64,000 nt of DNA from Actinomycetota bacterium (GTDB lineage: Bacteria; Actinomycetota; Coriobacteriia; Anaerosomatales; JAUXNU01). Both the position numbers and the translations under genes were made by a program. This document shows positions 8,623-16,733 of this stretch, in pieces. Numbering within the stretch: the first letter of the stretch is position 1; each line of letters opens with the position of its first letter. Below the pieces are notes generated by a model. That model did not search any database and was not told the DNA's origin. It saw only the letters and a program-made list of their open reading frames with translations. The stretch spans positions 1 through 64,000 of the forward strand of contig JAUXNU010000187.1 in the NCBI GenBank assembly GCA_030682655.1. The letters run 5' to 3'.

Positions 8623-9236
8623 CACACTCTTCCGATATCCGCTTCTTCCGCGAAGTGGTGCAAGGGCGGCGGGCGGACATCCTCGACGCCGCGCTGGCGG
8701 TGTTCTCGGAACGCGGCTACGACGCAGGGTCGCTACGCGAGATCGCGAACAGGGTGGGCGTGAGCGAGCCGGCCCTCTACCGGCACTTCGCAAGCAAGGA
8801 GGCCCTCTTCGTCGCAATCATCGAGGGCTTCGCCGAGCGACTCCGGGGCGAGGCGAATGCACTCCTGGACTCGGCGCGCGCACCTGTCCTGCGAGACCAG
8901 CTCATGGCCGTGTTCGCGCAGAGGCGCACGGCGATGGCAGTCTATGGCCCGGTGCTGCGAACGGTGCTCGCAGCGACCACCTACAACCCGACCTTCCTTG
9001 GCGCGTATCGAGCCAACATCGTGGAGCCCCTTTGCACGAGGCTCACGGGTACCACCGAGAGGATCGACGGCGAGTTCGACATCTCGTGCACGCCCACGCA
9101 GACCGCCGCTCGCGTTCGCGTGCTCATGGCGCTGTTCGTGGGCTACTTCGTCACGTCGATCGTGCTCGAGGACGAGGCCGACGAGGCCGTAGCCGAAGCC
9201 GTCATGCGCATCATGGGGTGGTCGGAGGCCGCCTGA
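8619..9236 (+). CDS. TetR-family repressor, CecR-like position
   Basis: 205 residues. The N-terminal helix-turn-helix covers about residues 18-65, with the TetR recognition segment VSEPALYRHFASKEALF; the remainder is the all-helical ligand-binding and dimer domain. The GTG start overlaps the end of the ATPase gene, placing the regulator last in the efflux operon. E. coli has a TetR regulator (CecR/YbiH) linked to ybhGFSR, which supports an operon-specific role. The palindrome at 2264-2283 is its most likely operator. The ligand is unknown. Confidence 0.85.
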   Translation: MTHSSDIRFFREVVQGRRADILDAALAVFSERGYDAGSLREIANRVGVSEPALYRHFASKEALFVAIIEGFAERLRGEANALLDSARAPVLRDQLMAVFAQRRTAMAVYGPVLRTVLAATTYNPTFLGAYRANIVEPLCTRLTGTTERIDGEFDISCTPTQTAARVRVLMALFVGYFVTSIVLEDEADEAVAEAVMRIMGWSEAA

Positions 9237-9245
9237 CGGACGTAC

Positions 9246-10625
9246 CTACGCGCGAGAGCGCCGGCACGCCCGTGCGGCAACAAGGCCACTCGCACTCGAT
9301 TGTATGAGCCCGCGCGTGACCCCCGCGCCGTCGCCGATCGCGTACAAACCCGACACCTGCGTCATCAGGCTCGCGTCGACATCAAGTCGCGACGAGTAGA
9401 ACTTCACCTCCACGCCGTAGAGCAGAGTGCTCGGTGACGCGATTCCCGGGACCAGTTTGTCCAACGCGTCGATGAACTCGAGGATGTCCACGAGATGGCG
9501 ATATGGCAGCACGCAGGCCAGATCTCCCGGCGTGGCCCGCGGCATCGTAGGCACCACCACCGACTGTGCGATGCGGCTTGCCGTCGAGCGCCGCCCTGCC
9601 TTCAGATCGCCGAGCCGCTGAATGATGATCCCTTCGCCAAGGAGATTCGCAAGCCGCGCGATCGAGCGCCCGTAGGTGATAGGTTCGCGGAACGGACGCG
9701 TGAAGCTCTGGCTCACAAGCACTGCGAAGTTGGTGTAGGCGGTCTTCTCATTGGCATATGAGTGTCCGTTGACGGTGACAACGTCGCCATAGGACTCGGT
9801 CGTGACCTCGCCGTACGGATTCATGCAGAACGTGCGCACCCGGTCGCCGAAGGCACGCGAGTAGTAGAGGAGCTTGGCCTCGTACAGAGCGTCGGTGAGC
9901 GGTTCCATCACCGACGCCGGCGCCTCCACGCGGACCCCGATATCCACCGCGTTGTTCGACAGGCCGATGCCGAGAGATCCCGCTTGCGCCGCGAGCCAAT
10001 CGGCTCCCTCTCGCCCCGGTGCCGCTATCACCGTGTCCGCCTTGATCACGGTCCCGTCAGCGAGCTCGACTCCCTCGACGTGCCCGGCATCTGCAAGAAT
10101 CCGCGCGACCATGCAGTCTGTACGGATCTCGACTCCTCGCTCCACCAGGTGAGCGCGCATCGCATCGAGCACCTTCGGAGAGCGATCGGAGCCAAGGTGC
10201 CGGATGCGCATCGGAACCAGTTGCATATCCGCAAGTGCTGCGTGGCGCTGAAGGTCCGCAGCGACATCCGGATCGGGATCGTAGACGTGGGCGTCTGCGC
10301 CGAACTCGAGCCACAGGGCGTCGGCGTCTTCGATGAGTTGGTCGAGGGATGCGTTGCCGACGAACTCCCCGAGCCAGCCGCCAACCTCTCCGGTGAGCGT
10401 GAGCTTGCCGTCGGAGAACGCTCCCGCGCCACCCCAGCCGGTCATGATGTCGCAGGAGCGGCAGCCGACGCACGCAGTGTCCCGCGCGGGGCAACGGCGC
10501 TTGGAGATATCGTGGCCTTTCTCAACGACCAGCACGTCGAGCGAGTCCGCAGTCGCCAGCTCGAGGGCAGCGAAGATGCCCGCCGGGCCCGCCCCGACCA
10601 CGACCACGTCGTAGCTCCTACTCAC
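9246..10625 (-). CDS. FAD-dependent dehydrogenase (COG2509-type)
   Basis: 459 residues. The N-terminal dinucleotide-binding motif GAGPAG (11-16) and the C-terminal FAD contact YAIGDGAGVTRGL mark a Rossmann-type flavoprotein. A Cys cluster, C-P-(x)6-C-x2-C-x2-C (about residues 45-58), precedes GWGGAGAFSDGKL; this combination is typical of the COG2509/YhiN-like uncharacterised dehydrogenases and may bind a metal or cluster. Physiological substrate is not known. The ATG at 10625 has an upstream GGGAGGTTC site. The gene is divergent from the glutaredoxin gene at 10766 with a 140-bp spacer. Confidence 0.8.
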   Translation of the reverse strand: MSRSYDVVVVGAGPAGIFAALELATADSLDVLVVEKGHDISKRRCPARDTACVGCRSCDIMTGWGGAGAFSDGKLTLTGEVGGWLGEFVGNASLDQLIEDADALWLEFGADAHVYDPDPDVAADLQRHAALADMQLVPMRIRHLGSDRSPKVLDAMRAHLVERGVEIRTDCMVARILADAGHVEGVELADGTVIKADTVIAAPGREGADWLAAQAGSLGIGLSNNAVDIGVRVEAPASVMEPLTDALYEAKLLYYSRAFGDRVRTFCMNPYGEVTTESYGDVVTVNGHSYANEKTAYTNFAVLVSQSFTRPFREPITYGRSIARLANLLGEGIIIQRLGDLKAGRRSTASRIAQSVVVPTMPRATPGDLACVLPYRHLVDILEFIDALDKLVPGIASPSTLLYGVEVKFYSSRLDVDASLMTQVSGLYAIGDGAGVTRGLIQSSASGLVAARACRRSRA

Positions 10626-10765
10626 ATGAACCTCCCGGTAGCGTGCGCTGCCTTGCCTGGTAGCCGTCGTTCCATTGGAGAAGATACCATTCGGGCGGTG
10701 TTAGGCCACGGCTTCTGCCCTTGGGGGAACAAACACAGGGAGACGACCCCTGCTTGGAGGAATGC

Positions 10766-11020
10766 GTGGACCAGCAGAAACGCGTGAAGCTCTACACCTC
10801 CCCGACGTGCTCCTGGTGCCGCGCGGCAAAGGCATACATGATCGACAACGGCATCGAATTCACCGAGGCCGACATCATCAGCGACCCCGGCGCTCGCAAG
10901 GAGATGGTCCTCATGACCGGCCAGTACGGGGTTCCCGTAATCCGCGCCGGAAACGGAGTCGTTGTGGGCTGGAACGAAGCCGAGTTTCGACGGCTCATGG
11001 AGCTCCAACCCAAGAACTAG
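10766..11020 (+). CDS. glutaredoxin-family protein
   Basis: 84 residues with the active-site motif CSWC near residue 15, a conserved GVPVI turn (cis-Pro) and a GWNEAEF segment. This is the full length of a mini-glutaredoxin/NrdH-like protein. The GTG at 10766 is chosen because it follows a strong TTGGAGGA site by 5 nt; the open frame upstream has no such site. It probably acts as a small cytoplasmic dithiol reductant. Partner unknown; no ribonucleotide reductase is nearby. Confidence 0.85.
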   Translation: MDQQKRVKLYTSPTCSWCRAAKAYMIDNGIEFTEADIISDPGARKEMVLMTGQYGVPVIRAGNGVVVGWNEAEFRRLMELQPKN

Positions 11021-11043
11021 GCGCCCCTGGCTCACCTGTCGGC

Positions 11044-12423
11044 CTAGGTATCCTCGCGAGTGTGACTCTCGAACTTCGTATAGCGATCGAGGAACGTCAG
11101 CGTCGCGTGTCCGGTGGGCCCATTGCGGTGCTTCGCGATTATGATCTCGGCTGTGCCGAGCGCGGGGCGGCGATCCTCGCCCTCCTCGGCCCTGGCATCC
11201 GTTACGCGGTCGATGAACATGACGACGTCGGCATCTTGCTCGATCGCGCCCGACTCTCGCAGGTCCGAGAGCTGCGGGCGCTTGCCGGCACGCTGCTCGA
11301 CGGCACGCGAGAGCTGAGACAGGGCGACAACGGGAACCTCCAGCTCCTTGGCCAGGATCTTGAGGCCCCGGCTGATGTCAGCGATCTCGGTCTGCCGGTT
11401 CTCGTAACGGCGGCTGTGCGGCTGCATGAGCTGCAGGTAGTCCACGACCACAAGGCCGTTTGGCTTGTTGCGCAGTAGGCGTCGGGCCTTCGCTCGGACC
11501 TCGAGAATGGTGGTTGCCGGCGAGTCGTCGACGTGGAAGTCGAGGTCGCCGATTCGACCCATCGCGCTGGCGATCGCGGTCCAGTCCTCCTCGCGAATGT
11601 TTCCCGTGCGAACGCTTTGGGACGAGATTCGGGCCTCGGAACACAGAATGCGCTGGATGAGCTGCTCGGCAGCCATCTCGAGACTGAACAGCGCAACCGA
11701 TGTGCCGGCCTTCGCTGCGTTGATGGCCATGTTGAGCGCGAGCGCCGTCTTGCCGACGGAGGGACGCGCTGCAAGGATGATGAGGTCTCCCCTGTGAAGA
11801 CCGGCGAGAATGCGATCCAGATCCGCGAACCCGGTGGTCACGCCGGTGATGTGCTGCTGCTGCTCGGCGAGCTTCTCGAGGTGCTCGAATGTCACGCCGA
11901 GTAGCTCGTCCATCTTTCGGAAGCTGCTGGCGACTCTCTTGCTGGTGACCTGGAAGATCGCCCGTTCGGCTTCCTCGACTACCTGGCGGAGATCGTCCGG
12001 CGCGTCGTAGCCCATCGCAACGATCTTGGTTGCGGCGGTGATGAGATCGCGAAGCATGGATGTCCGGCGCACGATCTCCGCGTAGCGTGGTGCGTTGGCA
12101 GCGGTCGGGACGACACCCGTGATGTCGAGCAGGTACGCCTTGCCCCCCGCCTGCTCTAGGTCACCTGCAGCATCGAGGCGGTCCGCCACGCTAACCTGAT
12201 CGACTGGCTGCCCCGAGTTGAATAGGTGCTCAACAGCACTGAAGACCCGCTGGTGGGCCGGGCGGTAGAAGTCCGTGGCGGACACCGTGCTCATGGCGAC
12301 TTCCACGGCTTCCGATGACAGGAACGTAGCGCCAAGGAGCGCCTGCTCCGCCTCCAGATTGTGCGGTGGAACCCGGTCGGCAAGACCTATCATGCCTGCC
12401 CGCCTGGTAGCCAGATCAACCAC
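11044..12423 (-). CDS. dnaB: replicative DNA helicase DnaB
   Basis: 459 residues, typical for bacterial DnaB. The N-terminal primase-interacting domain covers about 15-115, followed by a linker and a RecA-like core with Walker A ARPSVGKTA (about 214-222), Walker B VVDYLQLM and the C-terminal SQLSRAVEQR element. No intein or insertion is seen. The GTG at 12423 has GAGGA six bases upstream; the ATG at 12393 is a weaker alternative. It lies downstream of rplI in the conserved rpsF-ssb-rpsR-rplI-dnaB order, separated by 231 bp containing a hairpin. Confidence 0.95.
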   Translation of the reverse strand: MVDLATRRAGMIGLADRVPPHNLEAEQALLGATFLSSEAVEVAMSTVSATDFYRPAHQRVFSAVEHLFNSGQPVDQVSVADRLDAAGDLEQAGGKAYLLDITGVVPTAANAPRYAEIVRRTSMLRDLITAATKIVAMGYDAPDDLRQVVEEAERAIFQVTSKRVASSFRKMDELLGVTFEHLEKLAEQQQHITGVTTGFADLDRILAGLHRGDLIILAARPSVGKTALALNMAINAAKAGTSVALFSLEMAAEQLIQRILCSEARISSQSVRTGNIREEDWTAIASAMGRIGDLDFHVDDSPATTILEVRAKARRLLRNKPNGLVVVDYLQLMQPHSRRYENRQTEIADISRGLKILAKELEVPVVALSQLSRAVEQRAGKRPQLSDLRESGAIEQDADVVMFIDRVTDARAEEGEDRRPALGTAEIIIAKHRNGPTGHATLTFLDRYTKFESHTREDT

Positions 12424-12544
12424 TGCCCGTCCTCATCCGCCCGTGAGAGCACCCGCCGCACCATGCAGCAGCACCCATACGGACTGGTCCTTGACGTGGC
12501 CGATGATAGCAGCGGTGTCTGACAAAGCAACGCGCCGCGGACCG

Positions 12545-12594
12545 TTGTCCACAGCGCATGAATGGTCTGTCCTGGGATTTCCAGAACATCCACA
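12545..12594 (+). other. DnaA-box-like sequences upstream of dnaB
   Basis: TTGTCCACA at 12545-12553 fits the actinobacterial DnaA-box consensus exactly. ACATCCACA at 12586-12594 matches 7 of 9 positions. Both lie in the gap between rplI and dnaB. Two boxes are too few to call an origin; they could be regulatory. Confidence 0.35.
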
Positions 12595-12617
12595 GATTGC
12601 GACAGAATCGGGCATGC

Positions 12618-12641
12618 GGACGCCGCCGTACGGCGGCGTCC
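12618..12641 (-). terminator. perfect 24-bp palindrome downstream of rplI
   Basis: A perfect palindrome with GGACGCCGCC arms around GTAC begins 14 bases after the rplI stop. It can fold into a 10-bp GC hairpin. No T-tract follows on the minus strand, so it is either a U-less terminator or an mRNA 3'-end stabiliser between rplI and dnaB. Confidence 0.5.
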
Positions 12642-12654
12642 CCGACCCGCTTGC

Positions 12655-13278
12655 CTACTCTTCGACCGAATCGTCCTCGGGGGCCTCAGCGGCTTCCCGG
12701 GTATCGGCTTCTTCGGCGCTCCAGGAATCGCCGGGTTCATCCGCCTCGGCATCTGCGTCCACAGTCTTGGCCTCTTCGGCCTCGATCTCTGCTTCAACGG
12801 CCTCGAGTGCCTCGAGCGTCGACTCAACCTGGCCCTCCGCCACAACACGCACGGTGACCTCGGCGTAGATGTCGCGGTATACCTGCACACTTACGACGTG
12901 CTCACCGAGCTCCTTGATGTGGCCGTGGACATCGATCTTACGACGATCGACATCTACGTCCAGTTGCTCCGCGATGGCGCCTTCGATCATGTGATTCGTG
13001 ATGGAGCCGTACAGTCGGCCTTCGTCGCCGACCTTGGCGCCGATCGTGACCTTCTTGCCCTGCAGAACGTCGGCGATCGCCTGGGCATCGCCCATGCGGG
13101 CGCCCTCGCGCTTGCGAATGTTGCCCTGGCGCGCTTCGAGCTGCTTCAGGTTGCCCGACGTCGCCTCCAAGGCGAGCTTGCGGGGGAACAGGTAGTTGAC
13201 AGCGAACCCGCGAGCGACCTCGATCACGTCGCCTTCACCGCCCCTGCCCTTGACTTCCTGCGTGAGTATGACCTTCAT
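12655..13278 (-). CDS. rplI: 50S ribosomal protein L9 with acidic tail
   Basis: 207 residues. Residues 1-148 form a standard L9: the N-terminal domain MKVILTQEVKGRGGEGDVIEV with AVNYLFPRKLA, a long connecting helix, and a C-terminal RNA-binding domain. The remaining roughly 58 residues are an extra Glu/Ala/Asp-rich, probably disordered tail, absent from the usual ~150-residue L9. The ATG at 13278 is fixed by the conserved N-terminus. It is the penultimate gene of the rpsF operon. Confidence 0.95.
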   Translation of the reverse strand: MKVILTQEVKGRGGEGDVIEVARGFAVNYLFPRKLALEATSGNLKQLEARQGNIRKREGARMGDAQAIADVLQGKKVTIGAKVGDEGRLYGSITNHMIEGAIAEQLDVDVDRRKIDVHGHIKELGEHVVSVQVYRDIYAEVTVRVVAEGQVESTLEALEAVEAEIEAEEAKTVDADAEADEPGDSWSAEEADTREAAEAPEDDSVEE

Positions 13279-13336
13279 TCTGGACTCCCTATCGTTCCTC
13301 AAGTCGCACGGCGACTCGTGAGAGAAATACCATCCT

Positions 13337-14287
13337 TCAGATTCCTGATGCCGGACCCGGAGCCTCGTCTGCCGCCTCATCGGACCGGGCTATCTTGCGC
13401 AGATTCGCCCTAAGATCGATCAACCCTATCATCGCGAGGCCGAGGAACAGCAACTCGACAAGAGCCACCGCTGCGTACACGAAGATCCGGCCAAGGGGAG
13501 CGACGTTTCCGCGACGCATCCAATCTGCGGTGACCGCCAGCCCCTGCCACACGAACAGCGGCCGCACGATCAAGAGCACGTTCAACCCTAGCGTCGTCAC
13601 TATCGCCGGGGTGTTCATTCGACCGACAGCGAGCAGAACAAGCGCTGCCGTCGGGGCGACCAACACCCACGGGCTGAGGTCGAAGCTGTCCAGCCGGGGA
13701 AGCCGCTGGGTCGAAACGCCGACACGTCGAGATGCCCATCCGATGGCCGTGACGATACCGACGGCCGAGATGATTCCAGTCACGGCGTAGTCAGCGGGCC
13801 ACGTCCGTGCCAGAAACTCCGCCAGAGCGCCGACCTGCTCGGCGACCACTTCCGATCCCGCTAGCGCGGCAGCCGCGGAGGCCGCCTGCGTCGTGGACTC
13901 GGCAATGAACTGCGTGAAGACCATCCCGGTCATTCGCGCGGCGAAGACATCTGCAGCAACGAACACCGCGGTCAGAACGAATGCCAGCGCCGCAGTGGTT
14001 CGCAGGGCCGAGCGCTTGCGCAGGCTGGAGGCCGCGACGAGAATCGCCGCCAGGGCAGGTGTCACCGCGATGGCTGCAGGGATGCCACCCAGGAACGAGA
14101 CCGCACCGGCCGCCGCGCTCGCGGTGAGAACTGCGGTCAGCGCACGCCCGTCAAACGCCATGGCCGCAAGCGCTGCGGCACAAAGCGGCAGCCCCACGTA
14201 TGGCATGTCGGGCGCGATCACGACTGCCGCAAGGCACACCACGATCGGCACGACCGGAACGCGTATCGCTGAGGGGCGCAACGTCAC
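13337..14287 (-). CDS. DUF2232 (YybS-like) membrane protein
   Basis: 316 residues with about eight hydrophobic segments, rich in Ala, Val and Leu. Position between rpsR and rplI and the C-terminal segment FVYAAVALVELLFLGLAMIGLIDL fit the DUF2232/YybS family, which occupies this slot in many Gram-positive genomes. It may be an energy-coupling-type membrane component or a cell-envelope protein; function is unproven. The start at 14287 is 8 bp after the rpsR stop, so the two are probably translated from one transcript. Confidence 0.75.
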   Translation of the reverse strand: MTLRPSAIRVPVVPIVVCLAAVVIAPDMPYVGLPLCAAALAAMAFDGRALTAVLTASAAAGAVSFLGGIPAAIAVTPALAAILVAASSLRKRSALRTTAALAFVLTAVFVAADVFAARMTGMVFTQFIAESTTQAASAAAALAGSEVVAEQVGALAEFLARTWPADYAVTGIISAVGIVTAIGWASRRVGVSTQRLPRLDSFDLSPWVLVAPTAALVLLAVGRMNTPAIVTTLGLNVLLIVRPLFVWQGLAVTADWMRRGNVAPLGRIFVYAAVALVELLFLGLAMIGLIDLRANLRKIARSDEAADEAPGPASGI

Positions 14288-14294
14288 GGTGTCT

Positions 14295-14555
14295 CTACCG
14301 CCTGCGGCCGTCCACGCGACCGCTCACCACGGGAATGGTGTACGGCACGAGGACCATCTCACGCGCACGCTTGACGGCAATGGAGAGTTGGTGCTGGTGC
14401 TGGGCGCAGTTGCCGGACACACGGCGCGGCTTGATCTTGCCGCGATCCGTCATGTACTTGCGCAGCATCTGCGCGTCTTTGTAGTCGATGTATTCGACCT
14501 TGTCCTTGCAGAACGCGCAGTACTTCCTGCGCGGCTTGCGAGCGTAATCGGACAT
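14295..14555 (-). CDS. rpsR: 30S ribosomal protein S18
   Basis: 86 residues, normal length. The CAFCKD motif (residues 13-18) and downstream Cys in VSGNCAQHQ mark a zinc-ribbon-type (C+) S18; the central YKDAQMLRKYMTDRGKI segment is conserved. S18 binds S6 on the 30S platform, and both are encoded in this operon with ssb between them. Confidence 0.97.
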   Translation of the reverse strand: MSDYARKPRRKYCAFCKDKVEYIDYKDAQMLRKYMTDRGKIKPRRVSGNCAQHQHQLSIAVKRAREMVLVPYTIPVVSGRVDGRRR

Positions 14556-14631
14556 CTCTTACCTCCCTTCGAGCCCCTCTGGGGCCGAATGAGTCGTTTC
14601 GCCCGGCGGGAGGAGGCCGCCGGACGGTCTG

Positions 14632-15042
14632 CTAGAACGGGATCTCTTCGTCGTCGATCGGCCCCGAGCTCGGTGCCGGGGCTTCGAAGCCACCGGGCTT
14701 CCCGCTGGAATCCCGAGAGCTCATGAACTCGATCTCGTCCACGATGACCTCGAGCTTGGAGCGCTTCTCGCCCTGCGGGTTCTCCCACGAACTCCACCGG
14801 AGCTTGCCCTCGATGGCCACCTTCGTGCCCTTTGAGAGATACCGGGAGACTGCCTCGCCGCGCGCGCCGAACATGGTCACGTCGACGAAGTTGGGTACGT
14901 CTTCCCACTGCTCCGTCTCTGGGTTCTTGCGACGGTCGTTCACGGCGACGCCAAGCTTGAGCACCGCCATCCCGCTGGATGTGGTGCGCAGCTCGGGATC
15001 GCGCGTTAGGTTCCCGGATATGACAACTCGATTGATACTCAT
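14632..15042 (-). CDS. ssb: single-stranded DNA-binding protein
   Basis: 136 residues. The OB fold spans about 1-105 (MSINRVVISGNLTRDPELR at the start). It is followed by a short, unusually compact Ser/Gly/Pro linker and the acidic tip DDEEIPF that recruits partner proteins. The ATG at 15042 is preceded by an AGAGGGTG site. It sits between rpsF and rpsR, the usual location of the housekeeping ssb. Confidence 0.96.
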   Translation of the reverse strand: MSINRVVISGNLTRDPELRTTSSGMAVLKLGVAVNDRRKNPETEQWEDVPNFVDVTMFGARGEAVSRYLSKGTKVAIEGKLRWSSWENPQGEKRSKLEVIVDEIEFMSSRDSSGKPGGFEAPAPSSGPIDDEEIPF

Positions 15043-15103
15043 CTGTAAACACCCTCTTCGTTGCTCGAATGGCGTGTGCGCCACCCGGCCCGGTCTCCGA
15101 AGA

Positions 15104-15397
15104 TCAGTCTCGATCCTCGCGATGCACGACCATGAACCGGATGACCGCATCGGTGATGCGCAGCACGCGGTCTATCTCGGCGATCGCACTGGGAGCAGCA
15201 TGGAAGTCGAGTACGACGTAGTCGCCCTCGGTGACGGACTCAACCTCGAACGCGAGCTTGCGCTTGCCCCAAGACTCGAGATTGTCCACGGTGCCCCCCT
15301 GGGCAGTCACGAGACCCTGGATCTTCTCCAGAACGGCCTCGCGCGCCTCATCATCGAGAGAGGGGGTTAGTAGAATCATGAGTTCGTAAGCCTTCAC
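15104..15397 (-). CDS. rpsF: 30S ribosomal protein S6
   Basis: 97 residues, full length, beginning MKAYELMILLTPSLDDE with the conserved LAFEVESVTEGDYVVLDF strand pair. First gene of the ribosome/replication operon. A strong AAAGGAGGTG site lies just before the start. The leader contains a promoter and a hairpin (separate entries), so S6:S18 autoregulation is possible. Confidence 0.96.
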   Translation of the reverse strand: MKAYELMILLTPSLDDEAREAVLEKIQGLVTAQGGTVDNLESWGKRKLAFEVESVTEGDYVVLDFHAAPSAIAEIDRVLRITDAVIRFMVVHREDRD

Positions 15398-15422
15398 GTA
15401 TTCACCTCCTTTGGGCTAAGTG

Positions 15423-15452
15423 GCTCCGGAACAGGAAGGCAGCGCCCGGAGC
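15423..15452 (-). promoter_or_regulatory. rpsF leader hairpin, candidate S6:S18 autoregulatory site
   Basis: Inverted repeat GCTCCGG (15423-15429) / CCGGAGC (15446-15452) lies between the predicted transcript start near 15463 and the rpsF ribosome site. S6:S18 complexes are known to bind a hairpin in rpsF leaders of many bacteria. I see the hairpin and CCG-containing loops but cannot confirm the consensus. Confidence 0.35.
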
Positions 15453-15469
15453 AGGAAATGAGCCTCCGA

Positions 15470-15498
15470 AGTGTATCACCGACCTACCGCGGCTGCAA
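15470..15498 (-). promoter_or_regulatory. promoter of the rpsF-ssb-rpsR-rplI-dnaB operon
   Basis: Minus-strand TTGCAG (15498-15493) and TACACT (15475-15470) are separated by exactly 17 bp. The -35 lies inside the 3' end of the LytM-like gene. The predicted start near 15463 leaves a leader of about 65 nt. Confidence 0.6.
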
Positions 15499-16417
15499 CA
15501 GCGTGGCCCCCAGGTCTGACACGGCCCTTCGGACTCTCGTAGAAACGGGAAAAGCAAATGGCAGAACCTGCTGCAGCCAGCGCGGCCAGCGAGCGACACA
15601 AGGCCGCAGCGAGCCCCGTTTGCCCGACCGGGCGGGCGGTCACTCCGAGATTCGGAGACCGCGTCGGCGCAGGTTCGCCGATGAACACTCCTTCATGAAC
15701 GGTGGAGCCAACCCCGAGCGAGCCGGCCGAGCGCGCAACCTCAACGCCGCGCGCTCCGACTACCTCCCCGGAGGCCCCCGCCTCCACGCCGCCCGAGTTC
15801 GCAAGCTCAGCTCCTCGTACCGCAACGGCCACTGATAGACCCGCACCCGCGCCGGCAGGCACCTCAGCGTCCGTCACGCCCGGGCTGACAACTCCAACCG
15901 CCATGTCCGCCGATGCACTCTGCTCCGGCACCGAGAGCGCGACGGGCGCGAGGAGCAGCGCGCCGGGGTCCTCGTAGAGCTCTCCTCGGCGCAGGCTAAC
16001 GTGAACGTGCGCTGCCTCACACGACGAGTCGCCGACTGCGGCGAGCATGCCCAAGGTACTGCCGCATTCGACTGTCTCTCCTGCGCGGACATCCAGCGAC
16101 GCCAGAGGCAACACCGTAAGCTTGCGTGCGTCGGGGAGCTCGATTGTCACCGCCAGAACCGATCCGCCCCCGGCGGAAGGGACGCGTCCCGCGAAGCTGA
16201 TGGTGCCCCCGGCGCATGCGAGTACCCGATCGCCCTCGGACCCGGCAATGTCGATGCCGCTGTGCGCGTACTCCTTGGCATCCCTCAGGTATGTGGAGCC
16301 GTATCCCAACACAACCGGCCGCTCTTCGGCAAACGGCCACGCGGAGGGAGTGGCGAATGCAGGTATGGCGTGCGCGAAGACGGCGCATAGCGCCATCCCG
16401 GCAAGGAACCGTATCAT
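15476..16417 (-). CDS. exported LytM/M23-like protein
   Basis: 313 residues. A signal peptide (about 1-22, cleavage near AFA) is followed by an M23-type beta domain (about 30-150). The metal-binding pattern appears as HSGID and AHVHVSL, fitting the H-x3-D and H-x-H zinc motifs of peptidoglycan endopeptidases, so activity is plausible. The second half (about 165-313) is Ala/Gly/Val-rich low complexity of unknown role, ending in a weak hydrophobic stretch. The ATG at 16417 is preceded by GAAGGGGTC. Envelope remodelling is the likely role. Confidence 0.75.
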   Translation of the reverse strand: MIRFLAGMALCAVFAHAIPAFATPSAWPFAEERPVVLGYGSTYLRDAKEYAHSGIDIAGSEGDRVLACAGGTISFAGRVPSAGGGSVLAVTIELPDARKLTVLPLASLDVRAGETVECGSTLGMLAAVGDSSCEAAHVHVSLRRGELYEDPGALLLAPVALSVPEQSASADMAVGVVSPGVTDAEVPAGAGAGLSVAVAVRGAELANSGGVEAGASGEVVGARGVEVARSAGSLGVGSTVHEGVFIGEPAPTRSPNLGVTARPVGQTGLAAALCRSLAALAAAGSAICFSRFYESPKGRVRPGGHAVAAAVGR

Positions 16418-16550
16418 GGCAGACCCCTTCTCTCATTTCGCACCGAGGAGAGCAAGGGGTGGTGGCGCGTCTCTACGAACGTGTGTTCGCTATCAGCGTC
16501 GCATCTCCTGCCTCCGGATGACAGAAGGCGGCAGAAACCGACGAGCGGCA

Positions 16551-16576
16551 TGAAGAAGAGCCGCCCACCGGACGGC
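16551..16576 (-). terminator. terminator downstream of tRNA-Gly
   Basis: On the minus strand a hairpin GCCGTCC/GGGCGGC (16576-16560) with a 3-nt loop is followed by TCTTCTTC. It begins 14 bases after the tRNA CCA end, which fits rho-independent termination of the tRNA transcript. Confidence 0.55.
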
Positions 16577-16589
16577 CCTTCGCACTTCT

Positions 16590-16665
16590 TGGAGCGGGCA
16601 ACGGGTCTCGAACCCGCGACCTACAGCTTGGGAAGCTGTCGCTCTACCAACTGAGCTATGCCCGC
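16590..16665 (-). tRNA. tRNA-Gly (anticodon CCC)
   Basis: A 76-nt cloverleaf is complete. The acceptor GCGGGCA/TGCCCGC, D-arm GCTC/GAGC, anticodon stem ACAGC/GCTGT with loop TTCCCAA, and T-arm GCGGG/CCCGT with loop TTCGAGA are all paired. The discriminator is T and the 3' CCA is encoded. The CCC anticodon reads GGG glycine codons, and the U discriminator fits bacterial tRNA-Gly. Confidence 0.97.
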
Positions 16666-16733
16666 GTCTTGCGCCCTTCGGCGCGTGATGGATTGTAGAC
16701 CAGCGCTCACAGAAGCGGCAAATCGGGGCACGC

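Noticed and set aside
9762-10787. 341-codon plus-strand frame opposite the flavoprotein gene
   Set aside because: Shadow of the FAD-dependent dehydrogenase; no ribosome site and no recognisable motif.
12424-12654. Chromosomal origin near dnaB
   Set aside because: Only one consensus and one partial DnaA box, no AT-rich unwinding region and no dnaA/dnaN nearby.
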